Source: Liolophura sinensis | Lineage: Eukaryota > Mollusca > Polyplacophora > Chitonida > Chitonidae | Assembly: GCF_032854445.1 (NCBI RefSeq) | Contig: NC_088301.1 | Span: forward strand, 54,607,187 to 54,671,186 | Direction: 5' to 3' | DNA: 64,000 bases | Shown: one piece after another, positions 49,101 through 61,864 of the stretch | Numbering within the stretch: the stretch's first letter is position 1 | How the letters are laid out: every line of letters begins with the position of its first letter | Notes under the pieces: model-generated | Seen by the model: the letters and a program-made list of their open reading frames with translations, nothing else | Databases searched by the model: none | Told to the model about the DNA's origin: nothing | Translations under genes and position numbers: made by a program

Positions 49101-50306
49101 AAAAAAAGAACATTCGCCACAAATCTGACAATGCTGAAATAAAGCTGCAGATGATGAATTCTCTCGGCGGGAAATGAATTTTCTCGGCTGGAAATGGATT
49201 CTATCGGCGGGAAATAGATTAGAACAGTGGGAAATGGAATCCGTCGGTGGGAAATAGATTAGAACAGTCGTTATTTCATCAGGAGCCCCCCAAACTTTTG
49301 TTCTAAGCACGTTGTCTCTTTGTGCTGTGACGTAATTTTGTCTCAGTGCCACTGGAGGTGACGTTGATCTGGAGTTCTCATTTCGTCAAGACCCGAAGAT
49401 TGGATTAGAGGTACCGAGGAACTTTGATGACTTGCAGAGAAGTTGGATGTCAACTATTTGTTAGTACGCCTTTGTTGTCTGCATGCCAGTGATATCTTTC
49501 ACTTAGGAATTCACGAGGAACTGTGGATGTGCCTGTTCCTGAGATTAGACAGTGAGACTCCGTGCGTTTGAACTGGAAGTGTGCCTGTGGGTCTCCTTAA
49601 GAATCCATCAGTTGCTGGCGTGACATTAATTGGCATGTTGCATATAGGCTGTACTATTTGTAATAAATTGTTTAGTCATATGTATTGAATTTATCTGAGC
49701 ATACCTTTACAATTCGATCTGGGGAAATAGATTCTATCGACGGGAAACAGATTCGAACGGTGGGAAATGGCTTGGAATGTCTGACAATTGGCCAAACTGT
49801 TGACACCTTATTTGCGCTTGTTTCCGTATAATGTAATAAAGAAACAAAGGTCAGTATATAAATGAATCTGTCCACCATAACGATAACACAATTGATCATT
49901 GAAACGAAGACGTGTTTCAGTAGAGAATTAATTGCTATAACATTTGATAAAAATAGTTGGAAACTTTGTAGAACTTACCTGCGGCAAGAAGGACATAATA
50001 TTTCGTACCTAGGCTGGTCTGACTGTTATCCGTGTTTTGAAATATTTCCGTATTGGTCTGACAAAATCCATTCGACTTTTTGTAGAAATAAGACTTACAA
50101 AGCATGTTCTGAAGACAGTAAGCCTGGCATCTGATTGGAGAAATCACGCCTTTTACAATTTCTAACGTAAAGTCTGAAATTAACATGTCATCAAGCATGT
50201 GATCTTTAACCCCTGTAACTTTTCGCAACGATGTTGTAACGAAAATACATTGACAGAACGCCACGACACTTGTAAATATCTTAAGCTGCACCCTGTATAC
50301 ATACAT
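46142..50306 (-). CDS. Secreted PAN/apple + C-type lectin protein (EPD-type)
   Basis: Three minus-strand exons with clean phase-1 joins: 49979-50306 (ATG at 50306), 47996-48175 and 46142-46404 (stop TAA). About 257 residues, frame intact. Exon 1 gives an N-terminal hydrophobic signal and a PAN module (RCQAYCLQNMLCKSYF...GFCQTNTE...GTKYYVLL). Exons 2-3 form a C-type lectin domain: WDVAKMTCWLYGAELASLET, FHVGASDRVREGDWLWESG, VWCKAKGEPDN, VECDLTLRD, GYFVCEKELQ. The EPD triplet sits where EPN (mannose type) or QPD (galactose type) occurs in Ca-dependent lectins, but the usual WND is not evident. Such proteins are typical secreted recognition molecules of invertebrates. A plus-strand paralogue lies head-to-head 3.1 kb away. 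Confidence 0.8.
46608..46648 (-). mobile_element. SINE scrap
   Basis: The plus strand GGCCGGAGAGGAAGCCAGCA then TGAGCTGGACT is the middle of the SINE family; both ends are missing. Confidence 0.6.
49157..49772 (+). repeat. Two direct-repeat blocks of a GGGAAAT motif
   Basis: Block 1 (49157-49265) has several about 22-bp units such as TTCTATCGGCGGGAAATAGA. Block 2 (49720-49772) repeats GATTCTATCGACGGGAAACA and GTGGGAAATGG. They lie about 530 bp apart in the same orientation and could mark two ends or two copies of one element. Confidence 0.55.
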
Positions 50307-51109
50307 GTTTAAGTAATGTGAAACACTCTATGCGCCAGCAAATATTTTTGCATGGGTACATTCGCTGACAATATCGATGGCTATCTGTTTATCTCAAGAA
50401 TTCCAAATGCTATAAATCCAGGTGGTCTTTCTGGTTTTGAACGCTTACAAGGCAGAAAATGACAACGAGCTGTCATTAAGACAAAATTCGTGTCAACCCG
50501 TGGTTATTCCAATGATTATCTGTCTGAACACTATGGCTTCAAAACAATACAAGGTTTTGGTATGTTTGGTGTTTTCGCAGAACGCGCAGATTTATTAATC
50601 TGTATTGATCGTCAATTCATCGCAAGTATCCTCAGTCGATATGAACGTTGTTTTCGAAAATATTATAGGCTTCCTTAAGTATTGTAAGTAAAACATTAGA
50701 CATTAACACACTTAACACATTAACACAAGCTGCAGTGTATTCCGCCAAGAAATTTTATTTTTGTCTGCAGCTTAATACTGAAAATTCAATGACATTAAAT
50801 CAATGAAGTGAAAGGTTCACCAGTATATCCAACTTATTGCTTTTGTCAAAATGTTGTATAAATAATATGTGCTTGGTACCAAATAACACCAACGTTTCAA
50901 TGTAGTCAAAATACGTAAAAGCCAATCTGCTATAGAAGTGGCCACAAGAACTAACAAGAGTTCGGGTGAACAAAATATGCGCAATAATAATCTCAATAAT
51001 AGATTTGTCTGAAATGTCTAAAAGAATATCAACGCAAAATTGTGATGAGTATAAACCCCAAAGTACTTCAAGGGAATTGGTGGTGTGTTTTAGTATGAAA
51101 TAGTAACGT

Positions 51110-52510
51110 GACAAGTATACATGAAACATCATCACATCTGTATCTATTCAAAAAAAAAACAATGTATGAAAAACAATAGAACATATAGCCAGGACACAAA
51201 TATGGACGAAAAGATGGGCAAAATTGCTATACCGTAATCGCGTATAAAAATGGATAAATATGAGGTACAACACGTCATACCTGTACCAATACATCAACCA
51301 AAACTGCAAATATCAGACTTCAGAAAAAGGACAATCTGGTTACTATGGTAAATGTGAGTCTCGACATATCATCACATCTGTACCTGTGTACCCACCAAAG
51401 AGTAAAACTGTACGTGGGAAACAATTGCAGCTTTAGTCCGAACACTAAATCATATTAATTTATGTACTATATGTAGGGACGATGGCAATCTGCTTACCGT
51501 GGCAATGGTGAAAATGAACAAATTTGAGTCCCGATACATCGTCACCTCCGAATCTAACTATCCACCAAGAATTAAATTTTAATACGGAAAACAATTGGAG
51601 TTGTGGTCCTTCACGAAGTTCATGCCTAACTATATGGTAGATATCAATGAAATGGCAATTTGATTACCATGGTAACAGCAGAAATGGAGAAATGTGAGTC
51701 CCAACACATCGTCATCTGTATGTCTTTGTATCGTTCCATCAAAAATTAAAACTCTGCTTGGAAAACAGTTGGCATGGTTGGAGTTGTAGCCTGGACACGA
51801 AACCATACAGTATATGTGTAGGGATGATGACAAGCTGGTTACCATGGCAACAGTGAAAAATCGGCAAATGGGAGTCCTGACACATCATCACCTCTGCATC
51901 TAAATATCCATCAAGAATTAAAGTTGAATATGAAAAACAAATGGAATTGTAAACTGTAAAAGTTCATATCTATATAACTATGTAGTAGATATCGGGGAAA
52001 TAGCAATCTAGTTATCATAGCAACCACACAAATGGAAATGAAATCATACCTATTTGTGTAGTATATATAAAGAAAATGGTGAACTGGAATGTGAAATGAG
52101 ACACATCGTCATCTGTGTATCCACCAAAACCCACTACATGGAAAACGGAGTTGTAGCCCGGATACGTAATCATATTTACTTATTTATTTATTTGATTGGT
52201 GTTTTACGCCGTCCTCAAGGATATTTCACTTATGCGACGGCGGCCAGCATTATGGTGGGAGGAAAACGGGCAAAGCCCGGAGGAAACTCACAGGTTGCTG
52301 CCACACCTTCCACGGCCGAAGAAGACAACAAACACGACACGAAATCATATTCATTTGTATATTATGTATGTATGGAAATCTGGTTACCATGGGAACCGCG
52401 GAAATGCAAGAATGTAGTCGTGACACATCATCACCTCAGTATCTACATTTATGTAGCCACCATAAATTAAAACTTTCCACATGAATGCGGACGAACAGTC
52501 GGACAGACGG
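51110..52510 (+). repeat. About 170-bp tandem array, about 7 copies, interrupted by a SINE
   Basis: A recurring core CAATCTGGTTACCATGGCAA + CAGTGAAAATGG... + GAGTCCCGACACATCGTCAC + CTATCCACCAAGAATTAAA occurs at 51332, 51486, 51656, 51831, 52004 and 52376. Spacing is 154-175 bp except across the SINE. Copies are moderately diverged. Confidence 0.85.
52172..52320 (-). mobile_element. SINE inserted in the 170-bp array
   Basis: The plus strand reads TTATTTATTTGATTGGTGTT, TTACGCCGTCCTCAAGGATA, GCGACGGCGGCCAGCATTAT and CAGGTTGCTGCCACACCTTC, the reverse of the family tail and body. The tRNA-like head is missing. Confidence 0.85.
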
Positions 52511-53397
52511 ACAGAATGGGTTTAACATAAGACGACTGGCCTAATGGTGGGGGTATAAAAACACAAGTTTAACAAGAAATTTTCAAGCAAATGACCGAGG
52601 TTTTCTTACCATAAATTACAGGTCGTCAACCTTTGTGAATAGCAGATCGAATTTGACGTATTTTACCATCGAAACTGGGTTGTATCAACCACTACATGTA
52701 TGCTAATATGTACAATGTGAAGTTTGCATTAGATTACAGCTTCTGATGCAACAATAAGGCAATATGCGAGGAAGAAACTGTGCGTGAAAAGTTCGATCAT
52801 TTTAATATAAAAATTTGCATTAGGTTATGCATAACTGCATAATGTCCATTTTATCCAATTTTAGGTCTAAATCTACACTCATGGATATTTGATTTTTATA
52901 GCAATTACACTCTTAAAATTATTTCAACAAATAGTTCCTGTATATTTCAGCTGACGTCTGAACTAGATGTCTTTGTTACAAGATTGTGGAGCGAGCAGGA
53001 CTTATAACTAATACACACCAGTCGTGCTTGAACATCATTCATGACATAAAATCGTAGTAATGGAAAATTTTCAAAGCGTACATGCTAATCAAGGATTCTT
53101 CATGTGGCAGGCTGAAGTCTCGTCATTGTTAGGATACTGGAAATTTGTGAAGAATACAGCCCTGTCACTTACAGCCGCCTACTGCCAAAGCAAGATTTTT
53201 TGCCGCTGGAAATTGACAACATAGATTTCCGATATTAGAAAATCCCTGAAAGCTTAGTAATGATGAACCACTAACAGGGAAAACAGCATGCGTGATTGGC
53301 CTGCTGGCTACTCTTTATCAAGCAGTGCGCATGCACACGTGTCTTTCTTGAATTCCTTTAACTAAGAAAAGAGGTGGAAAGGCGTCATAACAATCAG

Positions 53398-56358
53398 ATG
53401 CATCTTGAGCTACGAGAAACAATGTTACTAGTTTTCTTCTTAGCTCTAATATACCAAAATTCTTCAACATTTTGTTTCAAATATCATCAATCACTCTACG
53501 GCGATGTTGCAAAGGCATTCAACAATATCTTGATATCTAAATCAATTTTAATGAAGAAATTTGAAGTATTTTCCAAAGTTCAGTGCCAGGCACAGTGCAT
53601 GCACGATGCTTCGTGCATGTCTTTTTTCCACAGGCAAGTCGAAGGTTTGTGTCAGACACATTCCATTGTTTTCCTGGATGCTGGGTATGGAGAAACTAGC
53701 CATGGCACTCGCTACTATGTCCTACACGAAGGTGAGTTTTTTTAAACTCATAAAAATATTACACCAAATTAAAATCTATGAAATATTTGTGATACTGGTT
53801 TATGTAATATATACAACTGATATTTCTTATCGATTAAATCTGTGAGCTTTCAATTTTGAATATTTTATACATTCCTTTGTTTTTTTCGTTGTACTTCAAA
53901 TAAATCTAACTAGTTTTAAAATTACCTTATGATCTATATGTTCAGACGGCACTGTTGTCCAACACACCGACAGATCCTACTTACAGGTTAACATACATCA
54001 CAAGACAGCAACAATATCGCAGTCCTGTAAGTACTGGTAGTCCTTAACATTGCATGTGTTTTAGCCTTGTTGTAACTCTCCATATTCTAGTAAGCTTGCA
54101 CATATAACCCTCATCTCTTCGGGTTCCAGCTGACAACCGCAATCCGAATTACCTCTACAGGCGAGACTTGGACATGAAAGTTACCATCTATTCCAACAGA
54201 TTAAATTGGGAAGGGGCAGATAGAGCGTGTCGCAGACTTGGACAACAGCTGGTCTCATTAGACACATGGCCCAAATTCCGATTCGTCACGGACGTGTTGA
54301 AAGCATCAGGCTGTAAGTTACAATTTTGTTTGCTTGCTTACAGATGAAATCTCCCCAATACCAAATTGTTGTGCATTATCATAAAAGGATTGTCTATACA
54401 TGTACAACATTTGTATGATTCGGCCTGTGGACTGAGTATCCTCGGGATCTGGCCCTGGGATCACAAAGTGATCTTAAGACTTGGGGCAAAACTTTAGTCA
54501 ATAAAATGTGTATGTTTCTTTCCATTATTTCATCTGAAATTTGTTATAAATTAACTTATCCAGAATTTACAGTGTCAAGCAAAATTTTGACCTTGTAACA
54601 TAAGAAACAAGAATATTAAGGTAATTTGAAAATTAAGCTTTCATAAAGCTGTGTTTTCTGTGAATAGATTAGATATCAAAAGCTTAGTAATTGTATATAC
54701 AATAAATGAGACCATTTTATATACCTTTTCTGTACACATGCGTCAGAAAAAGACCTACTTTGATATGCATTGTAAACACACTTTGTGGTAGGCGTACATC
54801 GACAGGCTCAATGACTTCAAAGAAAAATCAACTGAAGCAAATATGTTACTGAATACACTTATGCTAAACCAAGAGCATGTTACTATGTTTTGTACGGTTT
54901 GATATAGTTCATTTTATTCAGTGCATTTCGATTTAATACAGTTTTAAACTGTGTAATGTTATGCAACAGTATAGAAAGAACTAAATCATAATTAAGAGCA
55001 ATAGCCATGTTACGTGTGACCATTTGTCAGCTACCACACTGTCGTCGCTGCTCTGGTTTTACTCTCTACAGTGTAGCCTTTAATTATATTGTATCCATCC
55101 CTACATAAACCTGGGTCTAGTTTCACAAATGCATTCGTCGTGTGCTATTTTGTACGTCATTATTACCGCACCATTGTCCTATATATGCTATTATCGTACA
55201 TTGCCGACGTATTTATGAAACTGGACCCAGGATTCTGCTGGTGGACTAAGGATCCCCTGGTTATGGTAACTTAAATGTGATAGGCTCTTTTGAGTAATTC
55301 CAGACCAGTGATAAATTAATCTAAATCTATTAAATGTTCAATTAACATCACTGCATTTTTTTTACCTAATTCTGCTTAAGGCATGGTGCTAGGGAGCGAG
55401 TAATTTTTCCCCGTTACGTTTCACCATTTGCCAGTTATCACACTGTCGTTGCTGTTCTGGTTTTACTCCCTGCGCTATTTTGTTTTAGTGATGTTTAATG
55501 GTCATCCCCAGAGCTGACAACTTCAGTTGTTTAAAGTACATAGTTTTGTGCCATTTGCCATTTTGTTGCATAATAAATATTGAATGATTCGCTTTAAATC
55601 ATATATTTTTTAGTTTACCTGTTTCACGGTGTACTAGTGATAGAGACTAACTCCACTTTCCTTGAGGATTTTCTTATGTTCACAAACGTTCAGTTTCGTT
55701 TTTTTAATTGTTTGTCTACTCTTAACAACTTCTTAGATCCTCGTGTTACAATTAACGTCATAAAAACGTCGTTGCTTAACATCACACAGATGACATGGTA
55801 CAGAGGGACAACTTTACCTTTCGCGATAAAAGACTTCGAAATCGAAAGTTTAAAACTATCGTCAGTTGTAAATGTTGTAGTAGACGTATTTAACTCCAGT
55901 AAAGAATATGACAGTAATATTTTTGCAAATAAGATGACATCATTAGAATCTGTATCAGCTGGAACAATGGTATATTTTCCCTGAAGTACAGCAAGTTTGG
56001 CCCTCCACGTGTAGGGCAAATTGCCGTCAGATAAATGACGGAGTTGAAGAGTTTTTACTTCAAATCATTTATCTTTATTGTTTTTTTGTAGTTTACAACG
56101 TAAAATCAAGTGAATTTCACGTTGGACTGTACGAACCTGGGCCAAATGGCATATGGGTTTGGAAAAATGGAGTCTCCATGGACATTAACTCGGAGATGTG
56201 GTGTAAGGCAGATGACCAACCAGACAATGGCAATATTTTTTCTCCACAGAGAAGAGCATCTTGTGAACAAAGTTGTATGTCCAATGACCCTTGATGATAA
56301 GTTTGATTTAGAAAAGTCTTATTACATCTGTGAATTACCATCCTCTAAGCTGTTTTAG
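53398..56358 (+). CDS. Secreted PAN/apple + C-type lectin protein (QPD-type), one frame break
   Basis: Exons: 53398-53731 (signal MLLVFFLALIYQNSSTFC plus PAN: VQCQAQCMHDASCMSFFHRQ, LCQTHS, GTRYYVLHE), a possible extra 81-nt linker exon 53946-54026 (in phase), 54130-54312 (lectin first half: NWEGADRACRRLGQQLVSLD) and 56092-56358 (FHVGLYEPGPNGIWVWKNG, MWCKADDQPDNGNIF, stop TAG). The QPD triplet is the galactose-type motif of Ca-dependent lectins. In the last exon the frame shifts at a T6 run (about 56232-56237); removing one T continues LHREEHLVNKVVCPMTLDD and YYICEL to the stop. ATG at 53398 is the first in frame; 53422 would start right at the signal core. It is paralogous to, and points away from, the 46-50-kb gene. 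Confidence 0.75.
54313..56091 (+). other. Intron of the plus-strand lectin gene
   Basis: It contains the dispersed repeat at about 55012-55490. The forward frame at 55637-55984 is A/T-driven and lacks a domain. Confidence 0.5.
55012..55490 (+). repeat. Dispersed repeat with two single copies of the 48-bp minisatellite motif
   Basis: At about 55019-55070: CCATTTGTCAGCTACCACAC then TGTCGTCGCTGCTCTGGTTT. At about 55420-55480: CCATTTGCCAGTTATCACAC then TGTCGTTGCTGTTCTGGTTT. The same leader CCATTTGCCAGCTATGACAC precedes the first unit of the 48-bp array at about 7070. Boundaries are uncertain. Confidence 0.7.
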
Positions 56359-57205
56359 AGACCTTGTTTCTGTTCAAACATGTAGCATTTATAAACGACT
56401 ACATATAATACAAGCACAGAGAAAAAAGGTTTTGAGAGGCCTTGTTTCCATTTAAATCTTTAAAATTACTGCATTTGTAAATGTGAGTTGATGTTAAATA
56501 TTACAAGGTCTGGGGAAAAATTTCGCCTTGTACATGGCTTTGTGAAAGGATTTTTGTTTTCATACAAATATTCAAGAGAATAACCTGGAAGCGCGTACAA
56601 TGATTGGGTATCCATGGATTTATCGAAATGTTCTAAAATAGCTTAAATTATTTATTTCTCCATTATAATTTCTATTTTTCTACACTTTATTCGAGTTAAA
56701 AATGATTCAAGCATTCATATTTGGTTGTTAATCACCACATGAAAGCAAACACCTGTTAAAGCGATCGCTCAAAATAAATTCGCCTGCAACACAAATCAAA
56801 AGTTTTATAACCATTCAACACAACCTGGTGCAAATTGACAAGTGTAAAAATAGAAAGATATGTGAACAGAAAAATGACATGACTCCACCCATTCCCTTGC
56901 AATGTAACTTTGTACTGAAAAATGCACTGAAATGGATCGTCATGTATTTGTGAAAAGAGAATTATTTCGCTTCGCACCTATATGCCCAGCTTCTGAACTA
57001 TCAGACAAGGACATGTATTGTTTTTCTTTCTCCATGCAATGCTGAGAAAAAGTAATGTAAATTTTTATTTATATATCGAGTTTTTTGTTCGTGAATAAGT
57101 TCTGAGAACGGGGGAAGCCATTTATCAAGGTGAGACAACGTTGATTTATATTAAAGCCAGCGACATGGAGACAAAGTCATGCTGACTCTCAGCATGGCGT
57201 CCTCT

Positions 57206-57241
57206 GTCGATAGGCAGGTTCACTTGAACCTGCCTATCGAC
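57206..57241. repeat. Near-perfect palindrome, 17-bp arms
   Basis: GTCGATAGGCAGGTTCA, a 2-base loop (CT), then TGAACCTGCCTATCGAC. AGGTTCACTTGAA recurs just downstream at about 57261. It has no U-tract or gene context to call it a terminator. Confidence 0.9.
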
Positions 57242-58749
57242 ACTAAATGCCTCTGAAAGAAGGTTCACTTGAAGGACAAAAACTTTGTTAACAGCTATTG
57301 ATATTCTTGTTTGTTAAATATTTCAGCTGCTTAGAATTTGTAAATGACCTTATTCCCCTCTAATTATCAAGCAGTCTGCCGAAGCGTGACATTTGGCAAG
57401 TAAATTGGTGTAACAAATGTTCGAATTACGTCCTGAAGTCACAGTTGTTCCAGAATGGAATGAAATGTAACGTTGTTGGTGTGACCCAGTTAATCATGGC
57501 GAATTTTCGGAACTCCATAAAAGTACCAAGCCATTTTTAGCAGAGATGTATATGACAGTTGGTAGACCTGTTGGTCACTTGCCAGATGTCTCAAAGCGCT
57601 GGATCTGTCTTTCGAGCAATAGTATCGCAGCATCACACACATACGCTTTAGAGTATATAAAATTTAAGGAATAATGATTCTTAACCTGATCATTATTGTA
57701 CATTTTACTACAGTAAATGTGGATGAGTTGAAGTTTTACAACGAAACGCAATATGTATGTTGTAAGAAAATCCATAGATAAGTTAAATGCTGGAACTAGG
57801 ACATTAATCGTTCGGTGTTATAGTGGCACGTATATATTGATTATCTTTGGGCCGTATTTCACATTTGACATGTCAGTGATTCAGTAAAAGGGCGTCAACA
57901 TTTAAAAGATTAACAGATCATTAAGTCTGGCTTTTATTTTAGTGGCCATTTCTAACCCGTCTCTGTGTGAGGTGCGCCACCTGATATTGGCGAACATAAT
58001 AAAATCTGCGAAAAGACGGACACATCTGAACTGACATATTTTTCTGCATCCTATCAAGAACCTTAGAGACACTGACTAACGACTAACGTGTACTGCGCCA
58101 ATATCGGCTTTGGGGTCCGACCAACAAGGATCGAGTCGCCCGGTCAGAAGCTTTGGACGTATCTTGATGATTAATCGTCTTAAAAGAACAAAAAGACACA
58201 GAATGAAATGGACAATGTTGAATATATTCAAAAAGTAGGACTTTCCGAGCAGAACTTCACTGCTAAATGCTACCTAGTTACCTGGACCATGGGCATAGGA
58301 CAGTACGAAAGTGGGCATGATTCACGAAGTTGAAGGTATGACTCTGGGTGCAAACTTTTCTCAAGGAAAGTATAATGAAAATTGACGAAAAGTTTACTGA
58401 TTACCCAAATTCACAAAACACCATAAGTATCCAGAAAATGAGTAAGCCTTGTCCTCGGTGTTAACAAAAGTTATACATGGAAACATTTTAGGAAAGACAG
58501 CGTTGGCCGGTTACGAGCTACATTTGGGGAAGAAATACAACAACGCCGGTGTTTGACAATTAAAGCCATTATAAAAATGACGGATTTATTGATTACAAGA
58601 TGTAATGACGAGCTTGTCTTTCAGGTTTAAAGTTTCAAGAGAAGTTAGCAGTAATTTTTAATTAAAGCGAGAAAAGGCCACATGTAACAGTTATAACTGA
58701 TATAACCCCGCCCGAAGTCTCTGACACAAGATAAAATTTCACTACTTAC

Positions 58750-58876
58750 ATGCCGGTGTAATATGATGAGCTACGAAGTAGGGCAGTCAAATTCTGGTCC
58801 TTTGTACTTTGTGCTACAAAAACACCCTTTGATATAAAACTATCCATACAGGATAGGCGAGGTACGTTACAGGTGA
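58750..58876 (-). CDS. Possible orphan exon of unknown gene
   Basis: Minus-strand acceptor TTTCATTCAG and donor GTAAGT bracket 127 nt reading TCNVPRLSCMDSFISKGVF, then AQSTKDQNLTALLRSSSYYT. The splice sites are good and the stretch is open, but no neighbouring exon or domain is recognised. It could be chance. Confidence 0.25.
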
Positions 58877-59489
58877 CTGAATGAAACCAGTATTCAATCA
58901 TATACCATGCTAGAAAATAAATTGTCGATAATAAAATATGCATCTCAGTTGCGCGTTGATTGCAACTGACCATATATCCAACGTGGTGATCTAATTCAAC
59001 ATGATGAATATCTTGCCAAGTAGATATTATCCTCATACGGTACATGTGTACGTGTATCTGAGCGTCTAGTTCTTCAGTGAGACCTTTAGATTTTTTAAGT
59101 ATCCACATGAAGTTGAGGCCTGATTTTTTTTTGCAATTGCACAGTGTGACATCCGACAAATTGTTCTCATCTTTTCTAATAATGAACACACCATCAAAGT
59201 GTGTTGATATCCAGATTAGGTTAGATCTTTTCCACCTGTTGATATGATATTTGTTTTTTCCACGTTTAGAAAAGCTACGTTCGTTCTGTATACTTCACAT
59301 CAAATATTAGAACAATCCGATAAGGTTGAATCTATATCTCTATCTCTCTCTGTTCCTCTCTGGTTAGACCGTGGTTTTACGGCAATAAAATTGCCAGCTA
59401 CATGAAATAGGACAGGTGTTTGGTCCACACGCCTGTTTTCCTCCATCTGCATACCACCGTCAACAGTTAAAAGAGCATTCTATTCAAAT

Positions 59490-59770
59490 CCTTTATCTTT
59501 ATTTGTCTTTGTAGTCTACAATGTCGAATAAAGTGAATTTCACGTTGGACTGTCCGAACCTGGATCAAATGGCATATGGGTTTGGAAAAATGGATATATT
59601 TTCTCTCATAGTCAAAAGCATCTTTGTGGAACAAAGCTGTATGTCCTACGACCCTTAATGATAATTTATTGAGCTTGCTTATTACATCTGTGAGATTCCA
59701 TCCTAAGCTTTTGTAGAGATCTGGTTTCTGTTTAAATATGTAGCATTTATAAACGCCTACAGATAACACA
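59490..59770 (+). pseudogene. Decayed copy of the last lectin exon and 3' UTR
   Basis: 59515-59714 aligns with 56092-56358. Shared strings include GTGAATTTCACGTTGGACTG, CAAATGGCATATGGGTTTGG and, beyond the stop, ATGTAGCATTTATAAACG. About 70 bases from the middle of the exon, including the QPD region, are deleted. An in-frame TAA follows YNVE near the start. Similarity extends into the preceding intron tail and the 3' UTR, so it arose by DNA duplication, not by retrocopy. Confidence 0.85.

Positions 59771-61864
<2,094 letters not shown>

Larger units (their letters stand above)
46405..49978 (-). other. Introns of the minus-strand lectin gene
   Basis: They contain a SINE scrap at 46608-46648 (minus: CAGCTCATGCTGGCTTCCTC). 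They also contain GGGAAAT-rich short repeats at 49157-49265 that recur at 49720-49772. Otherwise A+T-rich DNA without a gene. Confidence 0.5.
50307..53397. other. Shared upstream region between the head-to-head lectin genes
   Basis: Any promoters of both lectin genes must lie here. It holds the 170-bp tandem array (about 51110-52510) with a SINE inside. No clear TATA pair or further gene is visible. Confidence 0.45.
56359..59489. other. 3' flank of the plus-strand lectin gene
   Basis: It contains the perfect-arm hairpin at 57206-57241 and a possible orphan exon on the minus strand at 58750-58876. Otherwise no gene is seen; AATAAA at about 56770 may be a poly(A) signal. Confidence 0.4.

Noticed and set aside
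55637-55984. 115-codon forward frame inside the lectin intron
   Set aside because: A/T-biased composition, no acceptor/donor phase fit with neighbouring lectin exons, no domain.
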